NCBI RefSeq assembly: GCF_025860405.1
Contig: NZ_CP063785.1
Location: forward strand, 310,001-374,000
Direction: 5' to 3'
From: Tolypothrix sp. PCC 7712
Lineage (GTDB): Bacteria > Cyanobacteriota > Cyanobacteriia > Cyanobacteriales > Nostocaceae
DNA: 64,000 nucleotides
The position numbers and the translations under genes were made by a program. Below, one piece after another: positions 24,946 through 34,371 of this stretch. A model generated the notes under the pieces. It was given only the letters and a program-made list of their open reading frames with translations. It ran no database searches and was not told the origin of the DNA. Numbering within the stretch: the first letter of the stretch is position 1; the number at the start of each line of letters is the position of its first letter.

Positions 24946-27249
24946 ATGGTATCCGAATTCCAAGCACAAAGTATTAATGTGAATAGCTTAAAAGAAGCAG
25001 CTATTCACGTTTGTAGTCAAATTCAACCTCATGGTGTCCTCTTGGTATTGGGGGAACCAGAACTGAACATATTACAAATTAGTAGTAATACTTGGAGTGT
25101 TTTCGGCATATTGCCCGAAGATGTATTGCAAAAAAAACTCGAAGATTTACTCGACCCCTTCCAAATCGAAAGAATTAAAGCAGGCATATTAGAAGGCAAC
25201 CTGGATTATATTAACCCAACAAAAATTTGGGTGAGAAAGAAAGGCGATGAATATGTAGTATTTGATGCGGTATTTCATCGCAACCCAGAAGGATTGTTGA
25301 TTTTAGAATTAGAACCAGCAATTTCTCAAGAAAATATCCCATTTCTAAGCTTTTACCACCTAGCAAGAGCTTCTATTAATCAGTTAGAAAAAACCACAAA
25401 CCTGCGCGATTTCTGTCAAATTATCGTCCAAGAAGTCCGCAAAGTGACTGGGTTTGATAGAGTAATGCTCTATAAATTTGATGATGATGGGCATGGCTCA
25501 GTCATAGCTGAAGAAAAGCTAGACAGCATGGAACCTTATTTAGGTTTACATTACCCAGAGTCAGATATTCCTAAACCAGCAAGAAAGCTATTTGCTTCTA
25601 ACTTCATCAGATTAATTCCCGATGCTCATGCAGAACCCGTACAAATTCTGCCAATTAATCATCCGCAAAGTCAACAACCAATTGATTTAACTAACTCAAT
25701 TTTGAGAACCGCAGCAAATTGCCATTTAGAGTATTTACACAACATGGGTGTAGGTGCTTCTTTAACTATTTCCTTGATTAAAGATGGCAAACTTTGGGGA
25801 TTAATTGCTTGTCATCACCAAACACCGAAATATGTTTCCTATGAATTCCGGAAAGCCTGCGAATTCTTAGGTAGAGTGATATTTACAGAAATTTCCACCA
25901 GAGAAGAAACAGAAGATTACGACTATCGAATGAATTTGGCATATATTCAAACAGTATTAGTTGAATATATGTCCCAGGAAGAAAACTTCATTGATGGATT
26001 AGTAAAACATCAGCCGAATTTGCTGAATTTAACTAGCGCTCAAGGTGCGGCTGTTTGTTTTGGCGATCGCTGTACAGTCATTGGGCAAACTCCCAAAGAA
26101 GAAGACCTCAACTTTTTACTGCAATGGCTGAAGAATAACGTCCGTGAGGAAGTATTCTACACAGATTCCCTACCCCGGATTTATCCAGATGCCGAAAAAT
26201 TTAAAAACGTCGCTAGTGGTTTATTAGCGATTCCCATATCTAAGCGCAACTATGTTTTATGGTTTCGACCGGAAGTGATTCAAACAGTAAATTGGGGTGG
26301 TAATCCCAATGAAGCGTTTGAAGTCAGCCAAACAGAAGGAAATCTGCGCTTAGTTCCGCGTAAATCCTTTGAATTGTGGAAAGAAAATGTTCAGTTAACA
26401 TCTTTACGCTGGAAAGCTGTTGAAATCAAAGCTGCACTAGAATTACGCAAAGCCATTATTAATATTGTGCTGCGTCAAGCCGATGAACTAGCGCAGTTAG
26501 CGCACGACTTAGAACGCTCGAATGCGGAATTGAAAAAGTTTGCTTATGTCGCCTCCCATGATTTACAAGAACCCTTAAATCAAGTAGCAAACTATGTGCA
26601 GCTATTAGAGATGCGCTATGAAAACGAACTTGACGAAGACGCGAAGGAATTTATTAACTTCGCCGTTGAGGGAGTCAGCTTGATGCAAACCCTGATTGAT
26701 GACGTACTTGCATATTCCAAGGTAGATATGCAAGCGAGCGCCTTTCAACTAACTGAGGTAGAAACGCCGCTAAATCGCAGCCTCAGTAATTTGCGCGGGC
26801 GCATTCATGAAACTGGGGCTATGATTACCCATGACCCCTTACCAACTGTGATGGCTGATAGTACACAATTAATGCAGCTATTTCAAAATCTCATCGCCAA
26901 TGCAATCAAATTCCGCAGCGAACAACCACCAAAAATTCACATCGGAGCCGAAAGGTTAGAAGATGAGTGGTTATTCTCCGTCCAAGATAACGGTATTGGC
27001 TTAGAACCAAGATTTAGCGATCGCATTTTCGTCATCTTTCAGCGCCTACACACCAGAGAAGAGTATCCCGGTACAGGTATGGGTCTAGCCATCTGTAAGA
27101 AAATTATTGAATGCCATCGGGGACGAATTTGGGTAGAGTCACAACTGGGCGAAGGTGCTACCTTCTACTTTACGATTCCAGTCGGAGGCCGCGAGCGTGA
27201 GCGTAGAAACGGAAGACAAACACAAAAAGATCTTTTTGGTCGAGGATAA
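24946..27249 (+). CDS. Cph1-type cyanobacterial phytochrome histidine kinase
   Basis: 767 aa: PAS (about 15-120), GAF (140-315), PHY (325-500), HisKA (525-600, VASHDLQEPLNQV) and HATPase (640-755). Chromophore signs are complete: AIHVCSQIQPHG in the PAS knot region, ESDIPKPARKLF (the DIP motif), Cys259 followed by His in AANCHLEYLHNMGVGASL, and PRKSFELWKE in the PHY tongue. Cys259 has the same number as the phycocyanobilin-binding Cys of Synechocystis Cph1. A red/far-red photoreceptor kinase is therefore expected. The gene overlaps the response regulator start by 53 nt, and its last about 20 residues (GGRERERRNGRQ) are an unusual tail beyond the normal FYFTIPV end. CphA-like rather than the Cys-less CphB type. 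Confidence 0.95.
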   Translation: MVSEFQAQSINVNSLKEAAIHVCSQIQPHGVLLVLGEPELNILQISSNTWSVFGILPEDVLQKKLEDLLDPFQIERIKAGILEGNLDYINPTKIWVRKKGDEYVVFDAVFHRNPEGLLILELEPAISQENIPFLSFYHLARASINQLEKTTNLRDFCQIIVQEVRKVTGFDRVMLYKFDDDGHGSVIAEEKLDSMEPYLGLHYPESDIPKPARKLFASNFIRLIPDAHAEPVQILPINHPQSQQPIDLTNSILRTAANCHLEYLHNMGVGASLTISLIKDGKLWGLIACHHQTPKYVSYEFRKACEFLGRVIFTEISTREETEDYDYRMNLAYIQTVLVEYMSQEENFIDGLVKHQPNLLNLTSAQGAAVCFGDRCTVIGQTPKEEDLNFLLQWLKNNVREEVFYTDSLPRIYPDAEKFKNVASGLLAIPISKRNYVLWFRPEVIQTVNWGGNPNEAFEVSQTEGNLRLVPRKSFELWKENVQLTSLRWKAVEIKAALELRKAIINIVLRQADELAQLAHDLERSNAELKKFAYVASHDLQEPLNQVANYVQLLEMRYENELDEDAKEFINFAVEGVSLMQTLIDDVLAYSKVDMQASAFQLTEVETPLNRSLSNLRGRIHETGAMITHDPLPTVMADSTQLMQLFQNLIANAIKFRSEQPPKIHIGAERLEDEWLFSVQDNGIGLEPRFSDRIFVIFQRLHTREEYPGTGMGLAICKKIIECHRGRIWVESQLGEGATFYFTIPVGGRERERRNGRQTQKDLFGRG

Positions 27250-27643
27250 CAAAGCTGATATCCGCTTAATCCAAGAAGCACTCAAAAACAGCACCGTACC
27301 ACACGAGGTAGTGACGGTCAGAGATGGTATGGAAGCAATGGCTTATTTACGCCAAGAAGGTGAATATGCTAACGCCTCACGTCCTGACCTCATCCTCTTG
27401 GATTTGAACTTGCCCAAAAAAGATGGTCGTGAAGTCTTGGCTGAAATTAAAAGCGACCCCACACTCAAGCGCATTCCTGTAGTCGTGCTCACCACCTCCA
27501 GAAACGAGGATGATATTTTTCATAGCTACGACTTACACGTCAATTGCTACATCACCAAATCTCGCAACCTGAGCCAGCTGTTTCAAATCGTCAAAGGTAT
27601 TGAGGAATTTTGGCTCTCTACGGCGACATTGCCGTCGGAGTAG
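27197..27643 (+). CDS. rcp1: Rcp1-type phytochrome response regulator
   Basis: 148 aa, a single receiver domain with no output domain. IFLVEDNKADIRL supplies the acidic pair; the phospho-acceptor Asp is in LILLDLNLPKKDG, with Thr/Ser in VVVLTTS and Lys in CYITKSRNL. The wording NCYITKSRNLSQLFQIVKGI and the FWL C-terminus match Rcp1, the partner of Cph1. I place the start at GTG 27197-27199 because GGAGG lies 8 nt before it and the protein then has Rcp1 length; a longer frame from 27155 lacks support. The start lies inside the phytochrome gene, so the two are translationally coupled. Confidence 0.93.
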   Translation: MSVETEDKHKKIFLVEDNKADIRLIQEALKNSTVPHEVVTVRDGMEAMAYLRQEGEYANASRPDLILLDLNLPKKDGREVLAEIKSDPTLKRIPVVVLTTSRNEDDIFHSYDLHVNCYITKSRNLSQLFQIVKGIEEFWLSTATLPSE

Positions 27644-27868
27644 GGATTGGGAATGGGGAATGGGGAATGGGTAATGGGTAACTCGGGGCACCACGATTGC
27701 AGCGTGTGAGGATTTGGGAATGGGGATTGGGAATAATGAGGGAGATGAGAGAAACTAGCTAATAAACTTTGACCTTTGACCCTTGACCCTTGACCTTTGA
27801 CCTTTGACCTTTGACCCTTGACCCTTGACCTTTGACCCTTGACCTTTGACCTTTGACCTTTGACCCTT
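27644..27868. repeat. GGGAATG and TTTGACC heptamer arrays
   Basis: 27644-27740 holds GGGGAATG/GGGTAATG repeats; 27767-27868 holds about fourteen TTTGACC/CTTGACC units. The latter keeps a minus-strand frame open (KVKGQRS repeats), which I reject as a gene. GGAGGTGACACCAGAAA follows, just before the next start. Confidence 0.85.
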
Positions 27869-27894
27869 AACAAATCAGGAGGTGACACCAGAAA

Positions 27895-29067
27895 ATGACG
27901 GCGACAAGCTCCGTAAAAATCTTGTTGATTGAGGACAACTTGGCAGAAGCGAGATTGTTACAAGAGTTTCTCAAGCAAGCCCAATCTAAATATTTTAGTG
28001 TTGTTCATGTTCAGCGCTTACAAGATGGAGTTAAGGAATTAAGTAAGGACGAGTTATTTGGCGCTTACGATGTCATTTTGTTGGATCTCACTTTACCTGA
28101 TAGTGAGGGATTATCATCCTTACCAACGTTAATTAACTGTTTGCCTAGTATCCCGATTGTGGTATTAACAAATACCAATGACGACACACTGGCAATTGAA
28201 GCTGTGCGTCAAGGCGCACAAGATTATTTAGTCAAGCGTCAAGTAAATGTAGATGTGTTAGTGCGCTCGATACATTATGCGATCGAGCGTAAACAGGTTT
28301 TGGAATCATTACGCACCACCAATCAAACATTAGAACACTGCGTTGAAGAACGTACCGCCGAACTGGTAAGAGCCAAAGAAATTAACCAGTTCAAATCGGA
28401 GTTTGTCTCAATGCTCTCCCATGACATCCGCAATCCTCTCAACACGATTCTCCTAGCCGCAGGATTGCTGCAAGACAACGATAATAAATTAACCATAGAA
28501 AAAAAACACTCTCACTTCCAAATGATTCGCGCTGCTATCAAAAACATGGCGCAGCTCTTGGATGAAGTTTCGTTCATCGGTCAAGCTGATTCTGGGAGAT
28601 TACAATGCGATTTAGTCTGCCTGAATTTAGAAGCTTTCTGCCGTCAACTAGTTGATGAAGTTCAACTTGCTAGCGCGGAAAAACAGATTACTGTAGTTTT
28701 TCACAGTGCTGGAAAATTAGAAGATGCTCTCTGGGATGAGAGTCTACTGCGCCACATCTTAGGCAATTTAATCACTAATGCAATTAAATATTCACCACCA
28801 GGTAGCACAGTCAATTTTGACCTCATTGGGCAAAATCATGCGATCGCTTTTCGGATTCAAGATTATGGCATTGGCATTCCTGAATTAGACCAACCACGAT
28901 TGTTTCAGCCTTTTCAACGTGCTGAAAATGTCGGCTCGATTCCGGGTACAGGCTTAGGTTTAGCGATTGTGAAAAAATGTGTTGATGCTCATGGGGGCGA
29001 GATTTTCGTCGATAGCAAAGTTGGCATTGGTACAACCTTTACTGTCATACTGCCATTGCTAAACTAG
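27895..29067 (+). CDS. Receiver-histidine kinase (REC-HisKA-HATPase)
   Basis: 390 aa. The N-terminal receiver (about 8-125) has ILLIEDNLAEARLL and phospho-Asp in VILLDLTLPD. A coiled coil leads to HisKA with the His in SMLSHDIRNPLN, then HATPase with ITNAIKYSPPG and GTGLGLAIVKKC. There is no membrane segment. An N-terminal receiver on a kinase lets another kinase control it. The start ATG is preceded by AGGAGGTGA at a longish spacing of about 11 nt. It lies between Rcp1 and the cyanobacteriochrome kinase, all on one strand. Its C-terminal half is closely related to that of the kinase at 32968. Confidence 0.9.
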   Translation: MTATSSVKILLIEDNLAEARLLQEFLKQAQSKYFSVVHVQRLQDGVKELSKDELFGAYDVILLDLTLPDSEGLSSLPTLINCLPSIPIVVLTNTNDDTLAIEAVRQGAQDYLVKRQVNVDVLVRSIHYAIERKQVLESLRTTNQTLEHCVEERTAELVRAKEINQFKSEFVSMLSHDIRNPLNTILLAAGLLQDNDNKLTIEKKHSHFQMIRAAIKNMAQLLDEVSFIGQADSGRLQCDLVCLNLEAFCRQLVDEVQLASAEKQITVVFHSAGKLEDALWDESLLRHILGNLITNAIKYSPPGSTVNFDLIGQNHAIAFRIQDYGIGIPELDQPRLFQPFQRAENVGSIPGTGLGLAIVKKCVDAHGGEIFVDSKVGIGTTFTVILPLLN

Positions 29068-29184
29068 TAATCCCAATTCGTAATTTGTATTACTTTTGCT
29101 TTCATACCTAGTGTGGCTTAACTGGATATATTACCATTAGCATCAAAATACACTTATTTTTCCAGGTATTGGAAGCTGACGTTC

Positions 29185-32100
29185 ATGAGCCGAGAGCAGT
29201 TATTGCAACGAATTCTGCTAATCGATGCTAATCCAGTTGAGCGCGCTCTCACAATCCAAGCACTAACTCAAGATTTACCAGGACTTCAGATTGAAGAAAT
29301 TGTGAATGCTGATCAGTTAGCACAGGCGATTGCAGAGCGTAATTTTGATTTGGCGATCGCTGATTATCAGTTACCGTGGACAAACGGACTGGATGTTTTG
29401 CAGACTCTCAAAGCCTACAGCAGCAATTGTCCTGTAATTATGTTGACAAATGCTGGTAGCGAGGAAATTGCTGTTGCAGCTATGAAAGCAGGGTTGGAGG
29501 ATTATCTGATCAAGTCACCCGCAAACCTCAGTCGATTGGCGCAAGCAGTGATCAGTGTTTGGGAGAAAACTCAAACTCAGTTGCTAGCAAATCGAGCTTT
29601 ACAAAATAGCGAACGTCGCTTAGATACTTTGATTAGCAACCTACCTGGTTATGTGTACCGGGTGGCTAACGATCGCAATTACACTGCTGAATTTATTAGT
29701 GAAGGTGTGTTCAATATTACTGGTTATGAGCAGGGAGAATACTTAATAGAACGCACCATTTCTTGTGGGCAGACAATTCATCCAGATGACTGCGATCGCG
29801 TATGGGAAATGGTTCAGCAAGCAGTTGCACTCCAGCAACCCTACGAGTTTGAGTTTCGGATGATTACGAAATCAGGAGTTGAGAAATGGGTTTGGGAACG
29901 GGGGCGGGGTATATTTTCCGATAGTGGTGAACTCCTTTGTTTAGAGGGCTTTGTCACGGATATTACATCTCGCAAAGCCATCAAAACAGCACTGCAAGAG
30001 TCACGACAGCTATACCAAACTTTGGTAGAACATTCTCCTGATATTATTGAACGCTTCGATACCCAGCTGCGACATCTTTACACTAGTCCAGTCCTGACAG
30101 AACTCACAGGAATTCCAGCAGAAGTATTTTTAGGTAAAACCTGCCGCGAATTGGAATTGCCACAGACAATGGTTAATGCTTGGGAAACGGCTGCCCAAGC
30201 ACTACTACAAACCGGGCAAAAGCAGATCATTGAATTTGATACTCCAACAGTTAACGGAGTACGTTTCTTTGAAATGGTAATCGCACCCGAACTGACTCGT
30301 GACAACGTCATTGAGTCCATATTATGTATTTCACGAGATATTACCGAGCGCAAAGCCGCTCAAATTGCTTTACAACTTCAGGCGCAGCAAGAGCAAACTT
30401 TAAATAGAGTAGTCCAAAGAATTCGTAGTTCCTTAGATTTATCGACGATTTTTTCGACCACAATAGCTGAAGTCACGGAATTATTGGGAGTGATTCGCAC
30501 TTCCATTGTGCAGTATGTGCCAGAGCGTCAATGTTGGCAAACTCTGGCAGTTTATTGCCAATATCCATTGCTGACAGATACAACAGGTTTAGAAATTCCT
30601 GATACGGGCAATCCCTATGCAGCAAAATTAAAGCAACTCCAGGTAGTGCAGGTCAATGGCATCGATAGCATTCAAGACCCGATTAACAAAAAAATTGCAG
30701 AGAGTTTTCCTCCAGCTTGGTTGTTAACACCCATCGTTGTTAACGGTAAAATTTGGGGCAGCTTATCGCTATCTAAGCTGGTCACAGAAGCACCTTGGAA
30801 ACAACAGGAAATAGAACTCGCAACTAGAGTAGCAGATCAGTTAGCGATCGCAATTCAGCAAGCACAACTCTATCAACAAGCACAACAAGAACTGCGCGAT
30901 CGCCAGCGTGCGGAAGCTGCATTACAACAACTCAACCAAGAGCTAGAACAGCGAGTTCAAGAACGGACTGAGAAACTGCAAATGGCGCTTTCTGCTGCCA
31001 AAATGGGAACTTGGGACTTGAATCCACAGACAAATATCGTCCATTGGTCGCCGGAAGAATATGCGCTATTTGGTTTTAAAACCGATGCTCAAGGACGAGT
31101 TCTGGATCAAAATGGTCAAGAAATTAGCCCTCATCCGACCTTCGAGCTGTTCTTGAGTTGCGTTCATCCTGATGATCGAGACTATGTTGTACAAAAAACC
31201 CAGCAAGGATTACAACAAGGTTCTGCCTTTGAAGTAGAGTACCGCTTGCTCCGAGACGGCAATATTTATTGGGTATACGCCAGAGGCGCTTGTTTGCTGG
31301 ACAAAGAGGGAAAACCTGCGCGGTTGATGGGAATTGCGATGGATATCACCAATCGCAAACAAGCAGAAGCCGCTTTGCGACGCAGCGAAAGGTGGTTACA
31401 GAACTTTGGCCAAAAAATTTCCGTAGTGGTTTACACTATGGTTCAAGAAGCCAATGGCCAAATTTGGTTTGAATACATCAGCCCAGCCTGTAAATCCATC
31501 TTTGAGGTGACAGCAGAGCAAGCAATGCAAAATGCTTACTCGATCATCAACCAGATTCATCCAGACGATCTACCGCCTCGCGCTATCTTAATGACCCGTT
31601 GCACCCAGAACTTAGAACCTTTTTTCATGGAATATCGCATCATTCCGCCCTCTGGAAAACTCAAATGGGTGCAAGTCAATTCGCAAGTAGAACCACGGGA
31701 GAATGGGGCTTTTGCTTGGCATGGAGTTTTACTAGATGTGAGCGATCGCAAAGAAGCAGAAACAGCTATTAGGCAGCAAGCCAAGCAGGAAAAAGCACTC
31801 CGACTGGTTACCCATGAAATTCGCCAGTCTCTAGATTTGGATGCCATCCTCACAACTGCTGTCAATGAAGTACGACATACATTGCAAGCCGATCGAGCAG
31901 TAGTGTATCGTTTTAATGCCGATTGGAGCGGCAACTTTATTGTTGAATCAGTTGCTCCCGGTTGGGTGAAACTAGTGAAACCCAACGTTAAAAGAGTTTG
32001 GGAAGATACTTATTTGCAAGCAACTGAAGGAGGACGCTACAAAAATTACGAAACCTTTGCGGTTACAGATATTTACACAGTTGGACATCAAGAATGTCAT

Positions 32101-32961
32101 ATTGCACTGCTAGAACAATTTCAAGCTAGAGCTTATGCGATCGCACCGATTTTCTTCGGAGAAAATCTTTGGGGCTTGTTGGCAGTTTACCAAAATTCGA
32201 CTCCCCGCTCTTGGCAAGCTTGGGAAATAGATCTACTGCAACAAATAGCCAACCAATTAGCGATCGCCATTCAACAGTCTGAACTTTACAAACAACTACA
32301 AACAGAACTGCAAGAACGCCGACAAATTGAACAAAAAATCCGCGCATCCCTGAAAGAAAAAGAAGTTTTATTGCGGGAGGTGTATCACCGAGTTAAGAAT
32401 AATATGCAAATGGTTTCTAGTCTGTTAAGTCTGCAAGCCAGTAGTATTGATGACCCTGCTGTACTAAAATTGCTGACTGAAAGCCAGCGCCGAGTCAAAA
32501 CAATGGCACTCGTCCACGAACGTCTCTACCGTTCTGAAAACCTTGCCCGGATTAACTTCGCAACTTATGTAGAACACCTTGTCAGTGATTTAGTACGTTC
32601 CTATACTTCCAACAAATCGGCTATCCGTTTTGTGATTGAAGTGAGCGAACTAGAACTAGACCTAGATACGGCTGTTCCCTGCGGATTAATCATTAATGAG
32701 CTAATTTCAAATGCTTTAAAATACGCTTTCCCGAACCAAAAAGGTGAAATCACACTGCAATTTTGGCTGCATACTCCTGAGTATTATTGTTTAGTTGTCA
32801 AAGATAATGGAATTGGGATACCTGCCGATATTGATCCACAGTGTACTACTTCATTGGGAATGCAACTCATACAAGGTTTAGTAGAGCAACTTGGAGGTAC
32901 ACTGCAACTATCTAGACAAGGAGGCAGCCAATTTAAGATTCTCTTGAAAAAAAGGTTGTAA
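29185..32961 (+). CDS. REC-PAS-GAF multisensor kinase with cyanobacteriochrome-type GAF
   Basis: 1258 aa. Order: receiver (8-125, LAIADYQLPW), two PAS domains (about 150-265 and 278-395), GAF 1 (412-570), coiled coil, two PAS domains (605-725 and 733-845), GAF 2 (880-1045), a HisKA_2-type dimerisation region with REVYHRVKNNMQM (about 1065-1140) and a HATPase. GAF 2 looks bilin-binding: DRAVVYRFNADWSG, WEDTYLQATEGGRY, DIYTVGHQECHIALLEQF with Cys971-His, and ENLWGLLAVYQNS. These are features of red/green cyanobacteriochromes such as AnPixJ and Slr1393. GAF 1 has no such Cys-His. It ends 6 bp before the next kinase, so the two are co-transcribed. Confidence 0.9.
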   Translation: MSREQLLQRILLIDANPVERALTIQALTQDLPGLQIEEIVNADQLAQAIAERNFDLAIADYQLPWTNGLDVLQTLKAYSSNCPVIMLTNAGSEEIAVAAMKAGLEDYLIKSPANLSRLAQAVISVWEKTQTQLLANRALQNSERRLDTLISNLPGYVYRVANDRNYTAEFISEGVFNITGYEQGEYLIERTISCGQTIHPDDCDRVWEMVQQAVALQQPYEFEFRMITKSGVEKWVWERGRGIFSDSGELLCLEGFVTDITSRKAIKTALQESRQLYQTLVEHSPDIIERFDTQLRHLYTSPVLTELTGIPAEVFLGKTCRELELPQTMVNAWETAAQALLQTGQKQIIEFDTPTVNGVRFFEMVIAPELTRDNVIESILCISRDITERKAAQIALQLQAQQEQTLNRVVQRIRSSLDLSTIFSTTIAEVTELLGVIRTSIVQYVPERQCWQTLAVYCQYPLLTDTTGLEIPDTGNPYAAKLKQLQVVQVNGIDSIQDPINKKIAESFPPAWLLTPIVVNGKIWGSLSLSKLVTEAPWKQQEIELATRVADQLAIAIQQAQLYQQAQQELRDRQRAEAALQQLNQELEQRVQERTEKLQMALSAAKMGTWDLNPQTNIVHWSPEEYALFGFKTDAQGRVLDQNGQEISPHPTFELFLSCVHPDDRDYVVQKTQQGLQQGSAFEVEYRLLRDGNIYWVYARGACLLDKEGKPARLMGIAMDITNRKQAEAALRRSERWLQNFGQKISVVVYTMVQEANGQIWFEYISPACKSIFEVTAEQAMQNAYSIINQIHPDDLPPRAILMTRCTQNLEPFFMEYRIIPPSGKLKWVQVNSQVEPRENGAFAWHGVLLDVSDRKEAETAIRQQAKQEKALRLVTHEIRQSLDLDAILTTAVNEVRHTLQADRAVVYRFNADWSGNFIVESVAPGWVKLVKPNVKRVWEDTYLQATEGGRYKNYETFAVTDIYTVGHQECHIALLEQFQARAYAIAPIFFGENLWGLLAVYQNSTPRSWQAWEIDLLQQIANQLAIAIQQSELYKQLQTELQERRQIEQKIRASLKEKEVLLREVYHRVKNNMQMVSSLLSLQASSIDDPAVLKLLTESQRRVKTMALVHERLYRSENLARINFATYVEHLVSDLVRSYTSNKSAIRFVIEVSELELDLDTAVPCGLIINELISNALKYAFPNQKGEITLQFWLHTPEYYCLVVKDNGIGIPADIDPQCTTSLGMQLIQGLVEQLGGTLQLSRQGGSQFKILLKKRL

Positions 32962-32967
32962 TATGAT

Positions 32968-34128
32968 ATGGCACAACAATCTTCTAAACCCAGTATCTTG
33001 ATTGTTGAAGATGAATGGGTGATTGCTTTAGACATCAAACAGCATTTGAAAAAGTTAGGCTACAACGTCTCTGGAACTGCTAATTCTGCCGAAAAAGCGT
33101 TGGAACTGGTTGCAGCCCACAAACCAGATTTAGTGTTGATGGATATTTATCTGCAAGGTGACAAAAGCGGAATTGAAGCAGCAGATCAAATTCGCCAACA
33201 GTTTGAGATACCTGTCGTGTTTCTCACTGCCCATGCTGATGAGTCAACTTTAACAGAAGCGATCGCCACCCATCCCTACGGCTATATCGTTAAACCCTTT
33301 GAAGAACAGGATCTAATTATTGCGATTCAGGTAGCTTTAGCTAACCATATTGCCGAACAAGCTATTCGACAAGCACTACAAAAAGAAAAACGCTTGAATG
33401 AACTGAAATCTCAATTTGTTTCTATTGTTTCCCATGAATTTCGCAATCCCTTAAGTTCCATACTCTTAACACTGGAACTTTTGGAACAGCCTGACATAGT
33501 CAATCCCCAAAAACGACAAGCTCATATCGAACGGGGGAAAGCAGCTATCCAGCACATGGCGCAATTAATTACAGATGTGTTAGTTCTCGGTCAAGTAGAA
33601 CAAGAGCAGTTTCACTATCAACCAACACCAATTAATATTTACCAGTTTTGCTCTTTCTTGGTTGAAGATTTACAATCCCGTGCTCAAAATCCAGAGAGAT
33701 TTATTTTCAACTTTTCAGGATGTGACGAACCAGAAAATCTGTTTTATGAACTTGATCCCAATTTATTGCAACATATCCTGAACAACTTGTTAGAAAATGC
33801 CCTGAAATATTCTCCCGATGGCACCCCAGTCATCTTTAACTTACACTGCGAGTCAGATTACATTCAATTTCAAGTTCAAGACCAAGGAATTGGTCTAACA
33901 GAAAAAGATTTAGAAAAGCTATTTACACCATTTCATCGTGGAATTAACGTCAACAAAATTCCCGGTACAGGATTGGGGTTATCAATTACGAAAAAGTGTG
34001 TTGATGCACATGGAGGTCAAATATTAGTTGATAGCACTGTTGGAGTTGGCACAACCTTTACTGTTACCCTTCCCGCATTAAAACTGGAAAACTCCAACTC
34101 TAACCTCTACCAGCCCAACCATGATTAA
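32968..34128 (+). CDS. Receiver-histidine kinase (REC-HisKA-HATPase), second copy
   Basis: 386 aa. The receiver (about 9-125) has ILIVEDEWVIALDI, phospho-Asp in LVLMDIYLQGD and Lys in YIVKPFEEQ; HisKA has SIVSHEFRNPLSS; HATPase has LENALKYSPDG and GTGLGLSITKKC. The receiver is of the type that also occurs with HisKA_2 kinases, while the kinase half resembles the one at 27895. It starts 6 bp after the cyanobacteriochrome kinase stop, so it is the likely direct phosphorelay partner of that sensor. No DNA-binding output domain is present in the cluster, so the final target lies elsewhere. Confidence 0.9.
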   Translation: MAQQSSKPSILIVEDEWVIALDIKQHLKKLGYNVSGTANSAEKALELVAAHKPDLVLMDIYLQGDKSGIEAADQIRQQFEIPVVFLTAHADESTLTEAIATHPYGYIVKPFEEQDLIIAIQVALANHIAEQAIRQALQKEKRLNELKSQFVSIVSHEFRNPLSSILLTLELLEQPDIVNPQKRQAHIERGKAAIQHMAQLITDVLVLGQVEQEQFHYQPTPINIYQFCSFLVEDLQSRAQNPERFIFNFSGCDEPENLFYELDPNLLQHILNNLLENALKYSPDGTPVIFNLHCESDYIQFQVQDQGIGLTEKDLEKLFTPFHRGINVNKIPGTGLGLSITKKCVDAHGGQILVDSTVGVGTTFTVTLPALKLENSNSNLYQPNHD

Positions 34129-34257
34129 CTTTACAAATTCATAGTTTTTGTGTAAGCAAATGTTAGTTTGACATCAACCATAGTTAAAAAGAGCAATAAA
34201 TTCACCCAGTTGTTTCAATCAAAACTTATAGCAATTTGCAACATTATCGCTACAAAT

Positions 34258-34290
34258 GTAGGTTGGGTTGAGCAAAGCGAAACCCAACAC
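34258..34290. repeat. GTAGGTTGGGTTGAGC dispersed hairpin
   Basis: GTTGGGTT-GAGCAAAGCG-AACCCAAC, a hairpin repeat very common in cyanobacterial intergenic DNA. It lies between the convergent kinase operon and higA, where it could serve as a two-way terminator. Confidence 0.65.
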
Positions 34291-34371
34291 TATAACAATT
34301 TTAGATTCTAGCTTGAAACCCTTGAGATTAATCACCAAATACAGGCGCAATAGTTAACATATCCTACATTC

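Noticed and set aside
27583..27888. 101-codon minus-strand frame with KVKGQRS repeats
   Set aside because: Generated by TTTGACC heptamers and antisense to the end of rcp1.
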